64,000 nucleotides of DNA from Kiritimatiellia bacterium. Lineage in GTDB: Bacteria; Verrucomicrobiota; Kiritimatiellia; RFP12; UBA1067. Of this stretch, positions 17,964 through 26,698 are shown one piece after another (positions within the stretch are counted from its first letter, which is position 1; each line of letters begins with the position of its first letter). The notes beneath the pieces were generated by a model. The model was not told the origin of the DNA and ran no database searches. It saw only the letters and a list, made by a program, of their open reading frames with translations. The stretch covers positions 59,247-123,246 of the forward strand of contig JAFTCL010000020.1 in the NCBI GenBank assembly GCA_017454745.1, read 5' to 3'. A program made the translations under genes and the position numbers.

Positions 17964-19097
17964 TTAAACCACTTTCGCGGCCCTGCCGCCCGGCAGGGAT
18001 TTCGCAAGCCGTTTGATTTGCAACACAATCAAAATCGAACTGACCTTGGCAGCGTCAAGCCCGGTCAACCTCACCACTTGGTCAATGGATATTCCCTCGG
18101 CGGAAAGCGTGTCGTACACCCGCCGTTCTTCGTCGGAAAGCGCCGGTGCTGGACGACCTTCTTTGGCGGCGGTGGTACGGTCCCTTGGCGGATCGGACGG
18201 TTTGACATTCCGCATATTCGAGACTAAGTCCTGCAACTCCTCAATCACTTCGTCGGCGTTGGTCACCATCCGGGCACCTTGTCTGATCAACCGATGGCAT
18301 CCCTGCGAGGCGGGGGAATCAATGCGTCCCGGTACAGCCATCACCGTGCGGTTCTGGTCCAGCGCTTGGCTTACCGTTATCATCGTGCCGCTGGACAACG
18401 GAGACTCTACCACCAGAACGCCTTTGCAAAGTCCGCTTACAATCCGGTTTCTCATCGGAAAAGTCTGCCGGTCTGGTTGGCGGCCAAAACTGTATTCCGA
18501 TACCACCGCGCCACCGTGTTGGACAATCTCGCGGGCAAGCGGGGCATTTTCTTTCGGGAAGAAGCAGTCCAACGCACCGCCCAGCACTCCGACCGTCAAG
18601 CCGCCGGATTTTACCGCTCCGCTGTGGGCTTCGGCATCAATTCCCACCGCCAAACCGCTTACCACAGTGTATCCGGCCCCGGCCAGATGGTAACCGAATT
18701 TTCTTGCGGCCTCGCGCCCGTACATCGTGGGATGGCGGGTCCCTACTATCGCGACCGCCGCGCGATCCATTGCGGAGACCTCGCCGCGCAGATAGAGAAC
18801 CAAAGGCGGATCGGCGATCTCCGCAAGCAGTTTGGGGTAATCTGGATCAGCTAAAGTCACAATGGTAACTTTGAGCTTCTCGGCCAACGACAACTCCCGA
18901 TCCAGTTCCACCGTCCGGAACTCGGTGGCAAATGACGCGGACTTTTCAGGACCGATGCCGGGGACGCTCCGCAATTCCGTTTCATCCGTCTCAAGCGCTT
19001 TGGCAAAAGACCCAAAACGGGCGTGCAGCCGCCTAGCGGTTACCACACCCATTCCAGTTACCATGTTCAACGCCACCAGCGCGTCGTGTTCCGTCAT
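17964..19097 (-). CDS. dprA: DNA-processing protein DprA
   Basis: 377 residues. An N-terminal helix-hairpin-helix/SAM region (GMGVVTARRLHARFG; VPGIGPEKSASF) is followed by the Rossmann-like DprA core: VAIVGTRHPTMYGREAA, SGLAVGIDAEAHSGA, VGVLGGALDCFFPKEN, SEYSFGRQPDRQTFPMRNRIVSGL and ESPLSSGTMITVSQAL. A C-terminal winged helix (about 310-375) is present. DprA binds incoming single-stranded DNA and loads RecA during natural transformation. A GAGGA ribosome site precedes the ATG. It is first gene of the dprA-topA-xer operon. No competence genes lie nearby, so natural transformation by this organism is possible but not shown here. Confidence 0.95.
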   Translation of the reverse strand: MTEHDALVALNMVTGMGVVTARRLHARFGSFAKALETDETELRSVPGIGPEKSASFATEFRTVELDRELSLAEKLKVTIVTLADPDYPKLLAEIADPPLVLYLRGEVSAMDRAAVAIVGTRHPTMYGREAARKFGYHLAGAGYTVVSGLAVGIDAEAHSGAVKSGGLTVGVLGGALDCFFPKENAPLAREIVQHGGAVVSEYSFGRQPDRQTFPMRNRIVSGLCKGVLVVESPLSSGTMITVSQALDQNRTVMAVPGRIDSPASQGCHRLIRQGARMVTNADEVIEELQDLVSNMRNVKPSDPPRDRTTAAKEGRPAPALSDEERRVYDTLSAEGISIDQVVRLTGLDAAKVSSILIVLQIKRLAKSLPGGRAAKVV

Positions 19098-19162
19098 TCA
19101 CGTTCCTCATTCATCGGGGTTGCCGTACGAAACCCCGTGCCGTCTCAAAAAAAGTCGCCTTA

Positions 19163-19191
19163 CAAATACCATATCTCGGCTTTTTTGGCAA
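19163..19191 (-). promoter_or_regulatory. Possible promoter of the dprA-topA-xer operon
   Basis: On the minus strand TTGCCA (19186-19191), a 17-base spacer and TATTTG (19163-19168) lie 66 bases before the dprA start. The -10 is a weak match. Offered because the spacing is ideal and no other candidate is better. Confidence 0.35.
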
Positions 19192-19256
19192 GAATCAATT
19201 TTGTCGGGTTGACTTTAAAATACTATTATCATACCGTTTCAATACCCAAAAATAGC

Positions 19257-19285
19257 GGGTCTATCGCCTTTGGAGCGATAGACCC
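19257..19285 (-). terminator. Intrinsic terminator of the beta-helix gene
   Basis: A perfect 11-bp stem (GGGTCTATCGC / GCGATAGACCC) with a 7-base loop lies 27 bases after the stop of the 19313-20623 gene. On the minus strand it is followed by GCTATTTTT, a U-tract. This is the clearest rho-independent terminator in the window. Confidence 0.85.
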
Positions 19286-19312
19286 GAAAAATGTTCCGAT
19301 AAGAAAAATCGA

Positions 19313-20623
19313 TTACTTGATTTCCTGTGCGCCTTTGCCCGGCATCGCTCCGAACAGTTTTAACGCGTCGTCCAGCGGATAGCGATTACCGAACATGTCC
19401 ACTTTGGTGGTGATGGTGCCCTGCAATGGCAATCCCAGCACGCTGCGAAGCGCGTTGCACTTGCCCGCGTCCAGCTTGGTCGATTCGGAATACTTCATCG
19501 ACAGGAAGGCGTTCAGGTATTTTGCGTTGATCCGCCCCGCGAATACTTTCGGGTCTTTGAGGTCTTCGTTGTCCTCAATGGACTCGATGCCGTCGGTTCC
19601 CTCCAGATCCTCAAAGCCGTCCACCCGTACTTTAGCGATTGAGGGCGAGATAGTCATCTGCACGTCCGATTCACGGTTCAGGAAGAATACGTTGTTGTCC
19701 AGATTGGTCTTTTTCTTTTTCGAGTCGCCCTTGGTGTTGTCAAAACCGGTCAACACGTTAAGCCCGATGATGTTGTCGTGGATGTTAGCCGTGACTCCGG
19801 TGTTGTTCCGGATGCCGAATCCCATGTCGGAAAGCTCGCTGGTACGGGACCAGGTGAAGAGTACGGTGTTGTTTGCGAACTCCCATTCGACGGCGGGGGT
19901 GGCGTTGCCGCAAAGCACGTTGGCACCAATCATCAGGTTGTTGCAAAACACGTTATTGGTCATTATCACCTTTCCTTTGTACCAATTTAGGTTGACCGCA
20001 ATGTTACCGGCGTTTACAAACGCGCAGTTCTTGAAGGTGATGTTTCCGGTGGCGCGGTTAGCGGTCGCGGAATAGACCAGATAACGCTTGGCGGAGGCGA
20101 ATTGGTTTCCGCCGTTGGCCGGCGGCTCTAGCCACATTCCGGTCTCTACTCCGTCCGGTTTTCCCTTGGTTGGATGGTATGCTTGCGCCAGACCGTCGTC
20201 AAACACCAATCCGTCGAAAACCATGTCAACATTGTCGGGTTCCTTTTTCGAATGGTCGAATTCGATGGTGAACACGCCAAGCCCGTTCCCGCGCTTGTCG
20301 TTGTTTTCGTTCAAGGCTTGGAACATTGTGCGGTGCTTGAGCGCGTTCCGTTCCGAGAAGTCCGAACTGTAACCGCCGATAATCGAGATCGCCTTGTCGA
20401 TTTTGAACCAGTTGCACTTCATCTTGCCGGGATAAATCCCTTCGGCGAGATGGATGGCGTCGCCATGCTCTGCGGATTCGATGGCTTTCCAAAGATTTTT
20501 TAGAGGTGCTTCTTTGGTGCCTTCGTTTTTGTTTTTGCCAGTTTCCAGGGAAACGTAGATGTCTTTAGCGCAAAGCGATGTCACGCAAGCCAACGCTGCC
20601 GCAAAAACCATTAGTTTTCTCAT
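19313..20623 (-). CDS. Secreted right-handed beta-helix (pectate-lyase-fold) protein
   Basis: 436 residues. Signal peptide MRKLMVFAAALACVTSLCAKD. After it comes the signature of secreted parallel beta-helix proteins: DIYVSLETGKN...GTKEAPLKNLWKAIESAEHGDAIHLAEGIYPG, the DUF1565-like start of the helix, then coil repeats such as GNITFKNCAFVNAG, IMTNNVFCNN, WEFANNTVLF and NIHDNIIG. No clear lyase catalytic residues were identified. It could bind or cleave polysaccharide. The start has AAAGGA 7 bases upstream and a promoter further up. It is a single-gene unit closed by its own terminator. Cell-surface or periplasmic location expected. Confidence 0.75.
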   Translation of the reverse strand: MRKLMVFAAALACVTSLCAKDIYVSLETGKNKNEGTKEAPLKNLWKAIESAEHGDAIHLAEGIYPGKMKCNWFKIDKAISIIGGYSSDFSERNALKHRTMFQALNENNDKRGNGLGVFTIEFDHSKKEPDNVDMVFDGLVFDDGLAQAYHPTKGKPDGVETGMWLEPPANGGNQFASAKRYLVYSATANRATGNITFKNCAFVNAGNIAVNLNWYKGKVIMTNNVFCNNLMIGANVLCGNATPAVEWEFANNTVLFTWSRTSELSDMGFGIRNNTGVTANIHDNIIGLNVLTGFDNTKGDSKKKKTNLDNNVFFLNRESDVQMTISPSIAKVRVDGFEDLEGTDGIESIEDNEDLKDPKVFAGRINAKYLNAFLSMKYSESTKLDAGKCNALRSVLGLPLQGTITTKVDMFGNRYPLDDALKLFGAMPGKGAQEIK

Positions 20624-20675
20624 TTGGAGATCCTTTCGTTAACTCATAGTCCAAAAAACGTTCAACAGGAAAGAA

Positions 20676-20705
20676 AGTATAGCTTATCATCACCGGAAAA
20701 TTCAA
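20676..20705 (-). promoter_or_regulatory. Predicted promoter of the beta-helix gene
   Basis: On the minus strand TTGAAT (20700-20705), an 18-base spacer and TATACT (20676-20681) precede the 20623 start by about 50 bases. Good match to the sigma-70 consensus. Confidence 0.55.
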
Positions 20706-20777
20706 GCGCAAAAATTCGATGGCCGTTAGTCGCTAGTGCCGAAGTATTGTGATTGACCCGGTCGGCAAGTAGCTAAT

Positions 20778-22160
20778 TCACCGCAACCACGGTTCAGGTT
20801 TGTCGGGCGGGGTTTCGTCCGGCTTTAAAAGCGCATCAGGGTTGTAGATATTGTATTTCCAGCAATACACCAAAATTTGCCCGGCTCGTTCCGGTTCCGG
20901 GCTGCGCAAACCGTCGTTACTGGTTTTCCAGGTTAGTATGTTTCGTCGCAGAATCTCGTTGCGTTTTGCAAAGCGCGGCGCACCCAATGCCAAGAAAGCC
21001 GTGGTGTAGATGGCCACGCACCACATTACCCATCGTACCGCCCGTCGGGTTAGGGCATCGGGCAGCGGAATTTGCTCCAGTGCCAAATACCACATTCCGG
21101 CGAAAACCGAGCATGAGACGATGCAGTAACGGCTGGAAACCGCCGTGTGAGGATCTGTGGAACGGAATAGTGCGGCGGAACACATAGTGCCGAATTCCGC
21201 CACAATGAACCAAAATATTTCGGGACGGCGGATTTGGGGGTAGTGGAGTGCGAAATAAACCAATGCCGCCAGAGACAGTGCTCCCAAAATTAATGCCGCT
21301 TGGTACACGGGAACCACTCCGCCCAAAAACGCCAGCAGGAACAGAATGCCGTTTACCAACCGGGGCAGCAACTCCGTCGATCCTGGGGCGGCGGTTGATC
21401 CGGGGAACCCGATGAAGTAACATCCGATGGCGGCGGCAGCCGCCACCGCCAGCACCAACAGTCTGGGTAATTTGCAGCAAAACGCGTCGCGAAAATTTTT
21501 AAATCCGTTTCGCCAATTTTCGGTACCGTTAAAAGGTTCGGCAATCCCGGCGGCAATCATGCACGGCCATACCAGCATTCCGCCACCGCTGGTGTAGGTG
21601 GCAATGGTGGCGCATGCCAAAGCGCAAAACGGCATCCATCGTTTTTTTTGCCAACGGTAAAAAGACAGAATCGCCGCGAAGGTGAACGCCACCACCGCAA
21701 CGTTCTGTACCGAGGTAAGCGCCCAGCAGCTGTTTTCGTAATGGATGAAGGAGGTTAGCAGCCAAAACACCGGTACTGACGCCCAAAGACCAAACTTGGA
21801 TTTGCGGAACACCAGCACCCATCCGACCGCATATGCGAACTGGATCAGGTTACCCACCGCCATCATGGCGCGGAAATTAAAAACTCCGTAGTTTAAGTAT
21901 AGAATTGCGTTTGCAATCAGGCGGGTAAATACTATGCGGTGTTCGTTGTGGAAATCGAACAACCCTTTAGGACATTTGACAAGATATTGGAGAAGAGCGG
22001 AATAGTCGTCCCAGTATGGCACGTTGACGGTCAGAAATGTCCAGCAACCGATCATTGCCAGTGTCGGAACGGCAAACCACAGCCACAGATACCGGCTTGA
22101 TTGTGTCGGACGATACTCCGTTACCTTATCCGTTGGTTGTGTTTCCATTTCAGAAATCAT
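20778..22160 (-). CDS. Polytopic membrane protein, possible GT-C glycosyltransferase
   Basis: 460 residues with about ten hydrophobic helices. The first extracytoplasmic loop carries PYWDDYSALLQYL and HNEHRIVFTRLIANAILYLNYG, an acidic D-D motif after the first helix as found in GT-C type lipid-linked-sugar transferases. That is the only functional hint. The C-terminus is soluble (about residues 400-460) with a YNPDALLKP segment. The start is put at 22160 (MISEMETQ), after the stop of the preceding gene at 22168. ATG 22148 is an alternative and neither has a strong ribosome site. It is last gene of the long minus-strand operon. Could equally be another membrane protein of unknown role. Confidence 0.55.
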   Translation of the reverse strand: MISEMETQPTDKVTEYRPTQSSRYLWLWFAVPTLAMIGCWTFLTVNVPYWDDYSALLQYLVKCPKGLFDFHNEHRIVFTRLIANAILYLNYGVFNFRAMMAVGNLIQFAYAVGWVLVFRKSKFGLWASVPVFWLLTSFIHYENSCWALTSVQNVAVVAFTFAAILSFYRWQKKRWMPFCALACATIATYTSGGGMLVWPCMIAAGIAEPFNGTENWRNGFKNFRDAFCCKLPRLLVLAVAAAAAIGCYFIGFPGSTAAPGSTELLPRLVNGILFLLAFLGGVVPVYQAALILGALSLAALVYFALHYPQIRRPEIFWFIVAEFGTMCSAALFRSTDPHTAVSSRYCIVSCSVFAGMWYLALEQIPLPDALTRRAVRWVMWCVAIYTTAFLALGAPRFAKRNEILRRNILTWKTSNDGLRSPEPERAGQILVYCWKYNIYNPDALLKPDETPPDKPEPWLR

Positions 22161-22167
22161 TGGGAAA

Positions 22168-22923
22168 TTAACGGAGCAGTTTTTCCAACCGTTTGGCGTG
22201 GTTTTCCTCCGTGGCTGACAACGCCTCAAAGGTGTCGCGCAACCGGATGTCAGAGATTTTTTCCGAGAGCGACAGGTAAAGCCGCGCAATCATTTTCTCG
22301 CGTTCAATCAACCGGTTCAGAATATCCGGCCGCGAATATTCCAGATCGGAGACAAAAGATTCTATGGGCGGCAGCCGTTCCGCCATCGCCATGGTAAACT
22401 GGATGTCCCGGTCGGCACCGCCGGATAAAGCGCACAACATTGAGCTGTGGTGCCATTTTTCTTCCTCAAGGATTTGATAAAGCACTTTGCTGATTTCCGG
22501 GTCTTTGTTGGCTTTTATCAGCCCTTCGTAGTCGCGTACCGACGCCATTTCAATTATGCCGAGCTGGTGTATCACGCCATGATTGAGCCAACTGGGCGTA
22601 TTTTCCGCTGACGGTTTTACCGCAACCGGCGTTTGCGGGTGTTTTGCCAAACAAGCGTCACGGATCATCAGCGCGCCAAAGATAAGGAAGAGGAATCCTC
22701 CGGCCCATTTTATCCAGCGCTCGTCGGGTACGAACCTGCGGATCATATCGCCGGCCAAAACTCCGATGGCGGTGGAGGTGGCCAACGCCAGCGTTGCGGC
22801 GCAGAAAATCGTCCAACGGTGGGAGTTTGCGGCCGATTGGCCCATCACCGCCAACTGGGTTTTATCACCCAATTCGGCTAGGAAGATCAGCATAAACGTG
22901 CTGAAAAAAAGCGACCAGTTCAT
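22168..22923 (-). CDS. Fusion of a single-repeat Gdt1/UPF0016 membrane domain with a ferritin-like domain
   Basis: 251 residues. Residues 1-90 hold the UPF0016/Gdt1 (TMEM165) signature E-L-G-D-K-T (FLAELGDKTQL) on the first of three helices. The family usually has two such repeats per chain and moves Mn2+/Ca2+. Residues about 110-250 are a soluble four-helix ferritin/rubrerythrin-like domain with metal-ligand patterns E-E-K-W-H and E-E-N-H and a long E-rich helix (YQILEEEKWHH; ALSATEENHAKRLEK). The start at 22923 (MNWSLFFS) avoids overlap with the upstream gene and has AGGA upstream. The arrangement recalls the erythrin-VIT1 iron transporters (ferritin-like plus membrane domain) but with a different transporter. 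Likely role: manganese or iron export or buffering, by inference. Confidence 0.75.
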   Translation of the reverse strand: MNWSLFFSTFMLIFLAELGDKTQLAVMGQSAANSHRWTIFCAATLALATSTAIGVLAGDMIRRFVPDERWIKWAGGFLFLIFGALMIRDACLAKHPQTPVAVKPSAENTPSWLNHGVIHQLGIIEMASVRDYEGLIKANKDPEISKVLYQILEEEKWHHSSMLCALSGGADRDIQFTMAMAERLPPIESFVSDLEYSRPDILNRLIEREKMIARLYLSLSEKISDIRLRDTFEALSATEENHAKRLEKLLR

Positions 22924-22940
22924 TTTTGCGATCCTGATAA

Positions 22941-23798
22941 TTATTTGCCGCCACACCAGCGCGCGTAAGCCCCGCTGGGGGTTGGCAAAACCCCAGGCTT
23001 GCCGGTCAGCAGCATTTCGCCGGTTTCCAGTTTCCCGGATTCCGGCACGGCTTGACTCAAAACATTACCCAGCACAACCGGTGAATATCCGGGGGTGTGC
23101 GCGCTAAGCAAAATGAAAAGCGGACGGTCGCTCATCAGTTTGCGGCACAATTCCAGAGTTTCGGGAAGATCCCGTTCGATTTTGTACAATTCGTTGTTTT
23201 GGCCGCGACCGAAGGTGGGCGGATCCAGAATAAAGGCATCGTATCGCCGCTGGCGGCGAATCTCGCGGCAGAGGAATTTGTGCGCGTCGTCGGTAATCCA
23301 TCGGATCGGGTGTTCCGCCAAACCGTTCAACTGGGCATTGTCCCGCGCCCACTGCACCATGCCGCGTGAGGCATCGAGGTGGCACACTTCCGCTCCGCCC
23401 AACGCAGCGGCAAGGGTTGAGCCGCCGGAATAGGCAAAGAGGTTCAGCACCCGCACCGTGGCTTTTCTGGCGGCAACCGCCTCGGAGACGGTGCGCCGGA
23501 TCCATCGCCACTGCTCACGCTGTTCCGGGAAAATGCCGAGATGGCCGAAATCGGTGCCGGAAAGTTTGAATTTGATTCCCGAGGTCTCGATTTGCCATTC
23601 GTCCGGTAACGAAGTGCGGTTGTGCCAATGGTTGCCGTCTTCACGGTCGAACGAAGCTTGCGCCCGCTGCCACACGGAAGCGGGTAGCGCGGTTTTCCAT
23701 ACCGCTTGCGAGCAGGGGCGGGCTAGGGTGTAGGAACCGAAACGCTCCAGTTTGCGCCCGTCCCCGCTGTCCATCAATTCGTAATCTTCATTCTGCAT
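22941..23798 (-). CDS. Class I SAM-dependent RNA methyltransferase, RlmI/RlmK-like
   Basis: 285 residues. SAM-binding motif I VLNLFAYSGGSTLAAA (about residues 120-135), acidic motif II (VCHLDAS), and motif IV DPPTFGRG, the signature of the RlmI/RlmK-type 23S rRNA cytosine-5 or guanine-7 methyltransferase C-terminal domain. The N-terminal part (LARPCSQAVWKTALP...KFKLSGTDFGHLGIFPEQ) corresponds to the short RlmK-like pre-domain. No PUA domain is present, so it is shorter than E. coli RlmI (about 396). The start at 23798 (MQNEDYEL) follows the lipoprotein gene by 7 bases. Exact rRNA target cannot be read from sequence. Confidence 0.8.
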   Translation of the reverse strand: MQNEDYELMDSGDGRKLERFGSYTLARPCSQAVWKTALPASVWQRAQASFDREDGNHWHNRTSLPDEWQIETSGIKFKLSGTDFGHLGIFPEQREQWRWIRRTVSEAVAARKATVRVLNLFAYSGGSTLAAALGGAEVCHLDASRGMVQWARDNAQLNGLAEHPIRWITDDAHKFLCREIRRQRRYDAFILDPPTFGRGQNNELYKIERDLPETLELCRKLMSDRPLFILLSAHTPGYSPVVLGNVLSQAVPESGKLETGEMLLTGKPGVLPTPSGAYARWCGGK

Positions 23799-23805
23799 TT
23801 TACGG

Positions 23806-24198
23806 TCAGTTTTCCAGCGACATGCTGCAATAGTTTTGGATGTCACGGACCAGATTGTTCACCCATTGGTTATATTTGCGGCTTATACTGTCACTGCTGG
23901 GGTCATAACGCATGTTTACGCTATCGACATAAATCACCGAGAAGTCCTTGTCGGAGTAAACCACGTCCACCACTACGGAGTGGTCGCCTTTGGAAAGGGT
24001 ACAGCGGACAGTGTTGTCACGAACGCTGTTCGTAGTCCAGCCGCGACTTGCCGCGGCCCGGATAATGTTGTTGTGGAGCCGTTTCGCGGAACTGACTTGA
24101 ACCGTAATCGATTGCGGGTTAACTTTGGGGTATTGTTGGGTAACACAACCGCAGAAACACGCTGCCAAGCAAAACACAACCATTGCCAATTTTTTCAT
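23806..24198 (-). CDS. Small putative lipoprotein
   Basis: 130 residues. A signal sequence with a lipobox (LAAC, Cys14) predicts a lipid-anchored periplasmic protein. The mature part (ITVQVSSAKRLHNNIIRAAASRGW; VVVDVVYSDKDFSVIYVDSVNM; WVNNLVRDIQNY) looks like a small alpha/beta domain with a heavy-metal-associated-like strand order. This build is seen in short bacterial envelope lipoproteins of unknown role. Ribosome site AAAGGAT upstream. It lies 21 bases after fmt in the same operon. No function proposed. Confidence 0.7.
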   Translation of the reverse strand: MKKLAMVVFCLAACFCGCVTQQYPKVNPQSITVQVSSAKRLHNNIIRAAASRGWTTNSVRDNTVRCTLSKGDHSVVVDVVYSDKDFSVIYVDSVNMRYDPSSDSISRKYNQWVNNLVRDIQNYCSMSLEN

Positions 24199-24219
24199 AA
24201 TGATCCTTTCATTTTAACG

Positions 24220-25191
24220 TTATTCGGAAACGAACTGGCATCCGATGCCGAGGTGGTTCCCGTTGAGGAAATCGCGCGCCGACATGGGCTTGCTGCACTC
24301 CGGTTGGACTGTGACCAACCCCAACAAACGTCCCCCGGTGCGTACCAGCGGTCCGATCGGTGAGATCATGCAAATAGTTCCCGGTTTTACATCGCGCATC
24401 ATCTCTTCCGTTTCCGGTACCACCGCAGCCTCGTGGATTTTGAGTCGCAACAGGTTCTCCTGACCGGGCCGACGGAAAAAGGTGTAGGCTCCGGGCCAAG
24501 GGTAGTAGGCGCGGACTTTGCGTTCAATGACGTATGCCGGTTCATTCCAATCCACCAAACCGTCTGACTTGGAAATCTTTTTGCAGTAGGTGGCGGCGCT
24601 ATCGTCCTGAGGGGTACGCTTTAGTTCGCCGGACAGCATCATCTTTAACGCTTTTGCAAGCGTTACCGCGCCCAGAATGCCCAGCCGGTTCATCAGTTCG
24701 CCGGCATCGTCATCGGAGCAGATCGGTTCGTTGGCAGTGAGCAAGATGTCTCCGGTATCCATCTTTTCGTCCATTTGCATCACTGTGACGCCGGTGATTT
24801 CGTCCCCGGCTAGAATCGCGCTTTGTACCGGAGCGGCGCCGCGGTATTTCGGCAACAGCGAGAAATGGCAATTGACGCAGCCGTGCGGCGCCATTTCAAG
24901 AATCGGTTTGCGCATGATCTGCCCGAAAGCCACCACCACGATCACATCGGGTTTGAGTGCCGCCAGGGTCTCCACCACTTCCGGGGCGTTGACGTTTACC
25001 GGGGTGATGACCGGGCCGATTTTCCGTTTGAAAGCGTATGCCTTGCACGGGCAAGCGCTGAGACGCTGGCTGCGCCCGGACGGACGGTCCGGTTGCGTCA
25101 CCACTCCAACCACATTCAAAACCGGTGACTTAAGGATTCCGCGCAATGCTTGAGCCGATGCTTCCGATGATCCCATGAATAATACGCGCAT
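24220..25191 (-). CDS. fmt: Methionyl-tRNA formyltransferase
   Basis: 323 residues. Transfers a formyl group from 10-formyl-THF to initiator Met-tRNA. Seen: N-terminal Rossmann start MRVLFMGSSEASA, the folate-dependent catalytic region VNCHFSLLPKYRGAAP (Asn, His), the Asp of MDEKMDTGDIL, and the C-terminal OB-like domain after about residue 205. Length is that of the family. It follows the fumarase beta gene by 12 bases. Cytoplasmic. Confident assignment. Confidence 0.95.
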   Translation of the reverse strand: MRVLFMGSSEASAQALRGILKSPVLNVVGVVTQPDRPSGRSQRLSACPCKAYAFKRKIGPVITPVNVNAPEVVETLAALKPDVIVVVAFGQIMRKPILEMAPHGCVNCHFSLLPKYRGAAPVQSAILAGDEITGVTVMQMDEKMDTGDILLTANEPICSDDDAGELMNRLGILGAVTLAKALKMMLSGELKRTPQDDSAATYCKKISKSDGLVDWNEPAYVIERKVRAYYPWPGAYTFFRRPGQENLLRLKIHEAAVVPETEEMMRDVKPGTICMISPIGPLVRTGGRLLGLVTVQPECSKPMSARDFLNGNHLGIGCQFVSE

Positions 25192-25203
25192 AGGCCCTCC
25201 CCC

Positions 25204-25773
25204 TTATCCAATCAGCTCACGCAGCCGTTGTTCGGAATCGCGCCGAACCTCGTCATAAACGCTGTTGCCGTGAGCGTCCATTCCCACCACCGTTTCCAAC
25301 CCGTCCAACGTTAGGTGCCAAAGGGCCTCGGTAGCGCCGAATTCGTCCAAAAAATCCACTCCGTCCACCCGGCGGATCCGCTTGGCCAGCAATGCCGCCG
25401 CTCCGCCGACCGCCTGAAGATACACGCATCCGAATTCCCGGCAGGCGGCCAGCGTTTGCTTGCCCATGCCGCCTTTGCCGATCACCACCCGCACTCCGTA
25501 CTTGCCGATTATGCTGGCCATGTACGGCTCCTCGCGTATGGAGGTGGTGGGACCGGCGGCAGCCACCCGCCATCCGTCCCCGTCCCGCACCGTGACCGGG
25601 CCGCAATGGAAAATCGCGCCGTCGCGCAGTTGCACCGGGCATTTGCCGCCTTCCGCCAGGTGTTTGTGCAGACGATCCCGTCCGGTGTAAACCAAACCGG
25701 AAATCCGCACCGTATCACCGGCCCGCAACGCTTTTACAGCGGCTTCAGAAAACGGATAAAACAACTCTTTCAT
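25204..25773 (-). CDS. Class I fumarate hydratase, beta (C-terminal) subunit
   Basis: 189 residues matching the C-terminal domain of iron-sulfur fumarases/tartrate dehydratases: GDTVRISGLVYTGRD, AGPTTSIREEPY, VVIGKGGMG, YLQAVGGAAALLAKRI and FGATEALWHL. It pairs with the alpha subunit gene immediately upstream to convert fumarate to malate with a [4Fe-4S] cluster. Start chosen at ATG 25773 (MKELFYPF), which begins at the conserved N-terminus. GTG 25788 and ATG 25782 are in-frame alternatives, and none has a strong ribosome site. L-tartrate dehydratase is the alternative assignment, since the families are not separable by eye. Confidence 0.88.
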   Translation of the reverse strand: MKELFYPFSEAAVKALRAGDTVRISGLVYTGRDRLHKHLAEGGKCPVQLRDGAIFHCGPVTVRDGDGWRVAAAGPTTSIREEPYMASIIGKYGVRVVIGKGGMGKQTLAACREFGCVYLQAVGGAAALLAKRIRRVDGVDFLDEFGATEALWHLTLDGLETVVGMDAHGNSVYDEVRRDSEQRLRELIG

Positions 25774-25822
25774 CACCGACATGCCCACAAGCGCGTAAAA
25801 CGCGCGAAATCGTCAAAACGTT

Positions 25823-26698
25823 TTAGTTCAAATCCTGCGGTTCGCCATTTGCATCGACTAATATGCCGCGGTGCCGGCACGCCCAGCACAGGTAGGCAAC
25901 CGTCACGAAAAACGAGGCCGGAAGCCGGGTGCGAGATGTCACCTTAACTCCCAGTAACGTGGTTTTGCCGCCCATTCCCATCGGGCCGATGCCCAGCGAG
26001 TTCGCTTCCGCCAAAACTCTCCGTTCCAACTCCGCCAGTTGGGGGTTGTCCGACACATCGTCCAACGGGCGCAACAGCTGTTTCTTGGCCTGCAGGAAAC
26101 CTTCGGCCCGGTCGGCCCCGATGCACACCCCCAACACTCCGGGTGCGCAACCGAAACCCTGTGTCCGCCAAACCGCGTCCAGCAGGCATTTGCGCACTCC
26201 GTCCAAATCGCGGCCCGCGCCGATAGCGCTGTCGGGCAGCGAATACTGCCGGCTCATGTTCTCACTGCCGCCGCCTTTTTGCAACAGCCACACTTCTACG
26301 TCATCCCTATCCGACTGCTCAAAGTGGCATACCGGGGCACCGTCGGCGACATTATCGTCGATCGACCGTCCGCTCAATGAGTCGATGGTGTTCTTGCGCA
26401 GCCAGCCATTGGCGGTGGCGGCTGCCACCGCCGTCTTGGCGGCGTTTTCCAACGCCAATGTGTCGTAACCTTGGGGCACATCGAAGAAGAAGGTCAACGT
26501 TCCGGTATCCTGGCACAACGGCGATCCTTGCGCGCGGGCGAGTCGCGTGTTTTCCGCCAACGCTTCCAACAACATCGCGCTGCGCGATCCGGCAGCCTCC
26601 GCCGAAGCGGCGGTTGCCAGCGCCTGTTCGGCGTCGCGCGGCAAATCGCTGGTGGTGCGATGCACCAGTTCGGTTAAAATGTCGACCCAATTTGTCAT
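25823..26698 (-). CDS. Class I fumarate hydratase, alpha (N-terminal) subunit
   Basis: 291 residues. Cluster-ligand cysteines of the oxygen-sensitive [4Fe-4S] hydro-lyases are in place: Cys62 (LCQDTGT), Cys184 (GFGCAPGVLG) and Cys274 (CWACRH), with GIGPMGMGGKTTLLG between the last two. The split alpha/beta form is common in anaerobes and archaea. The ATG at 26698 overlaps the stop of the PHP gene (ATGA). An upstream in-frame Met would lie inside that gene. TCA-cycle or fumarate-respiration role. Specificity for fumarate over tartrate is inferred. Confidence 0.88.
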   Translation of the reverse strand: MTNWVDILTELVHRTTSDLPRDAEQALATAASAEAAGSRSAMLLEALAENTRLARAQGSPLCQDTGTLTFFFDVPQGYDTLALENAAKTAVAAATANGWLRKNTIDSLSGRSIDDNVADGAPVCHFEQSDRDDVEVWLLQKGGGSENMSRQYSLPDSAIGAGRDLDGVRKCLLDAVWRTQGFGCAPGVLGVCIGADRAEGFLQAKKQLLRPLDDVSDNPQLAELERRVLAEANSLGIGPMGMGGKTTLLGVKVTSRTRLPASFFVTVAYLCWACRHRGILVDANGEPQDLN

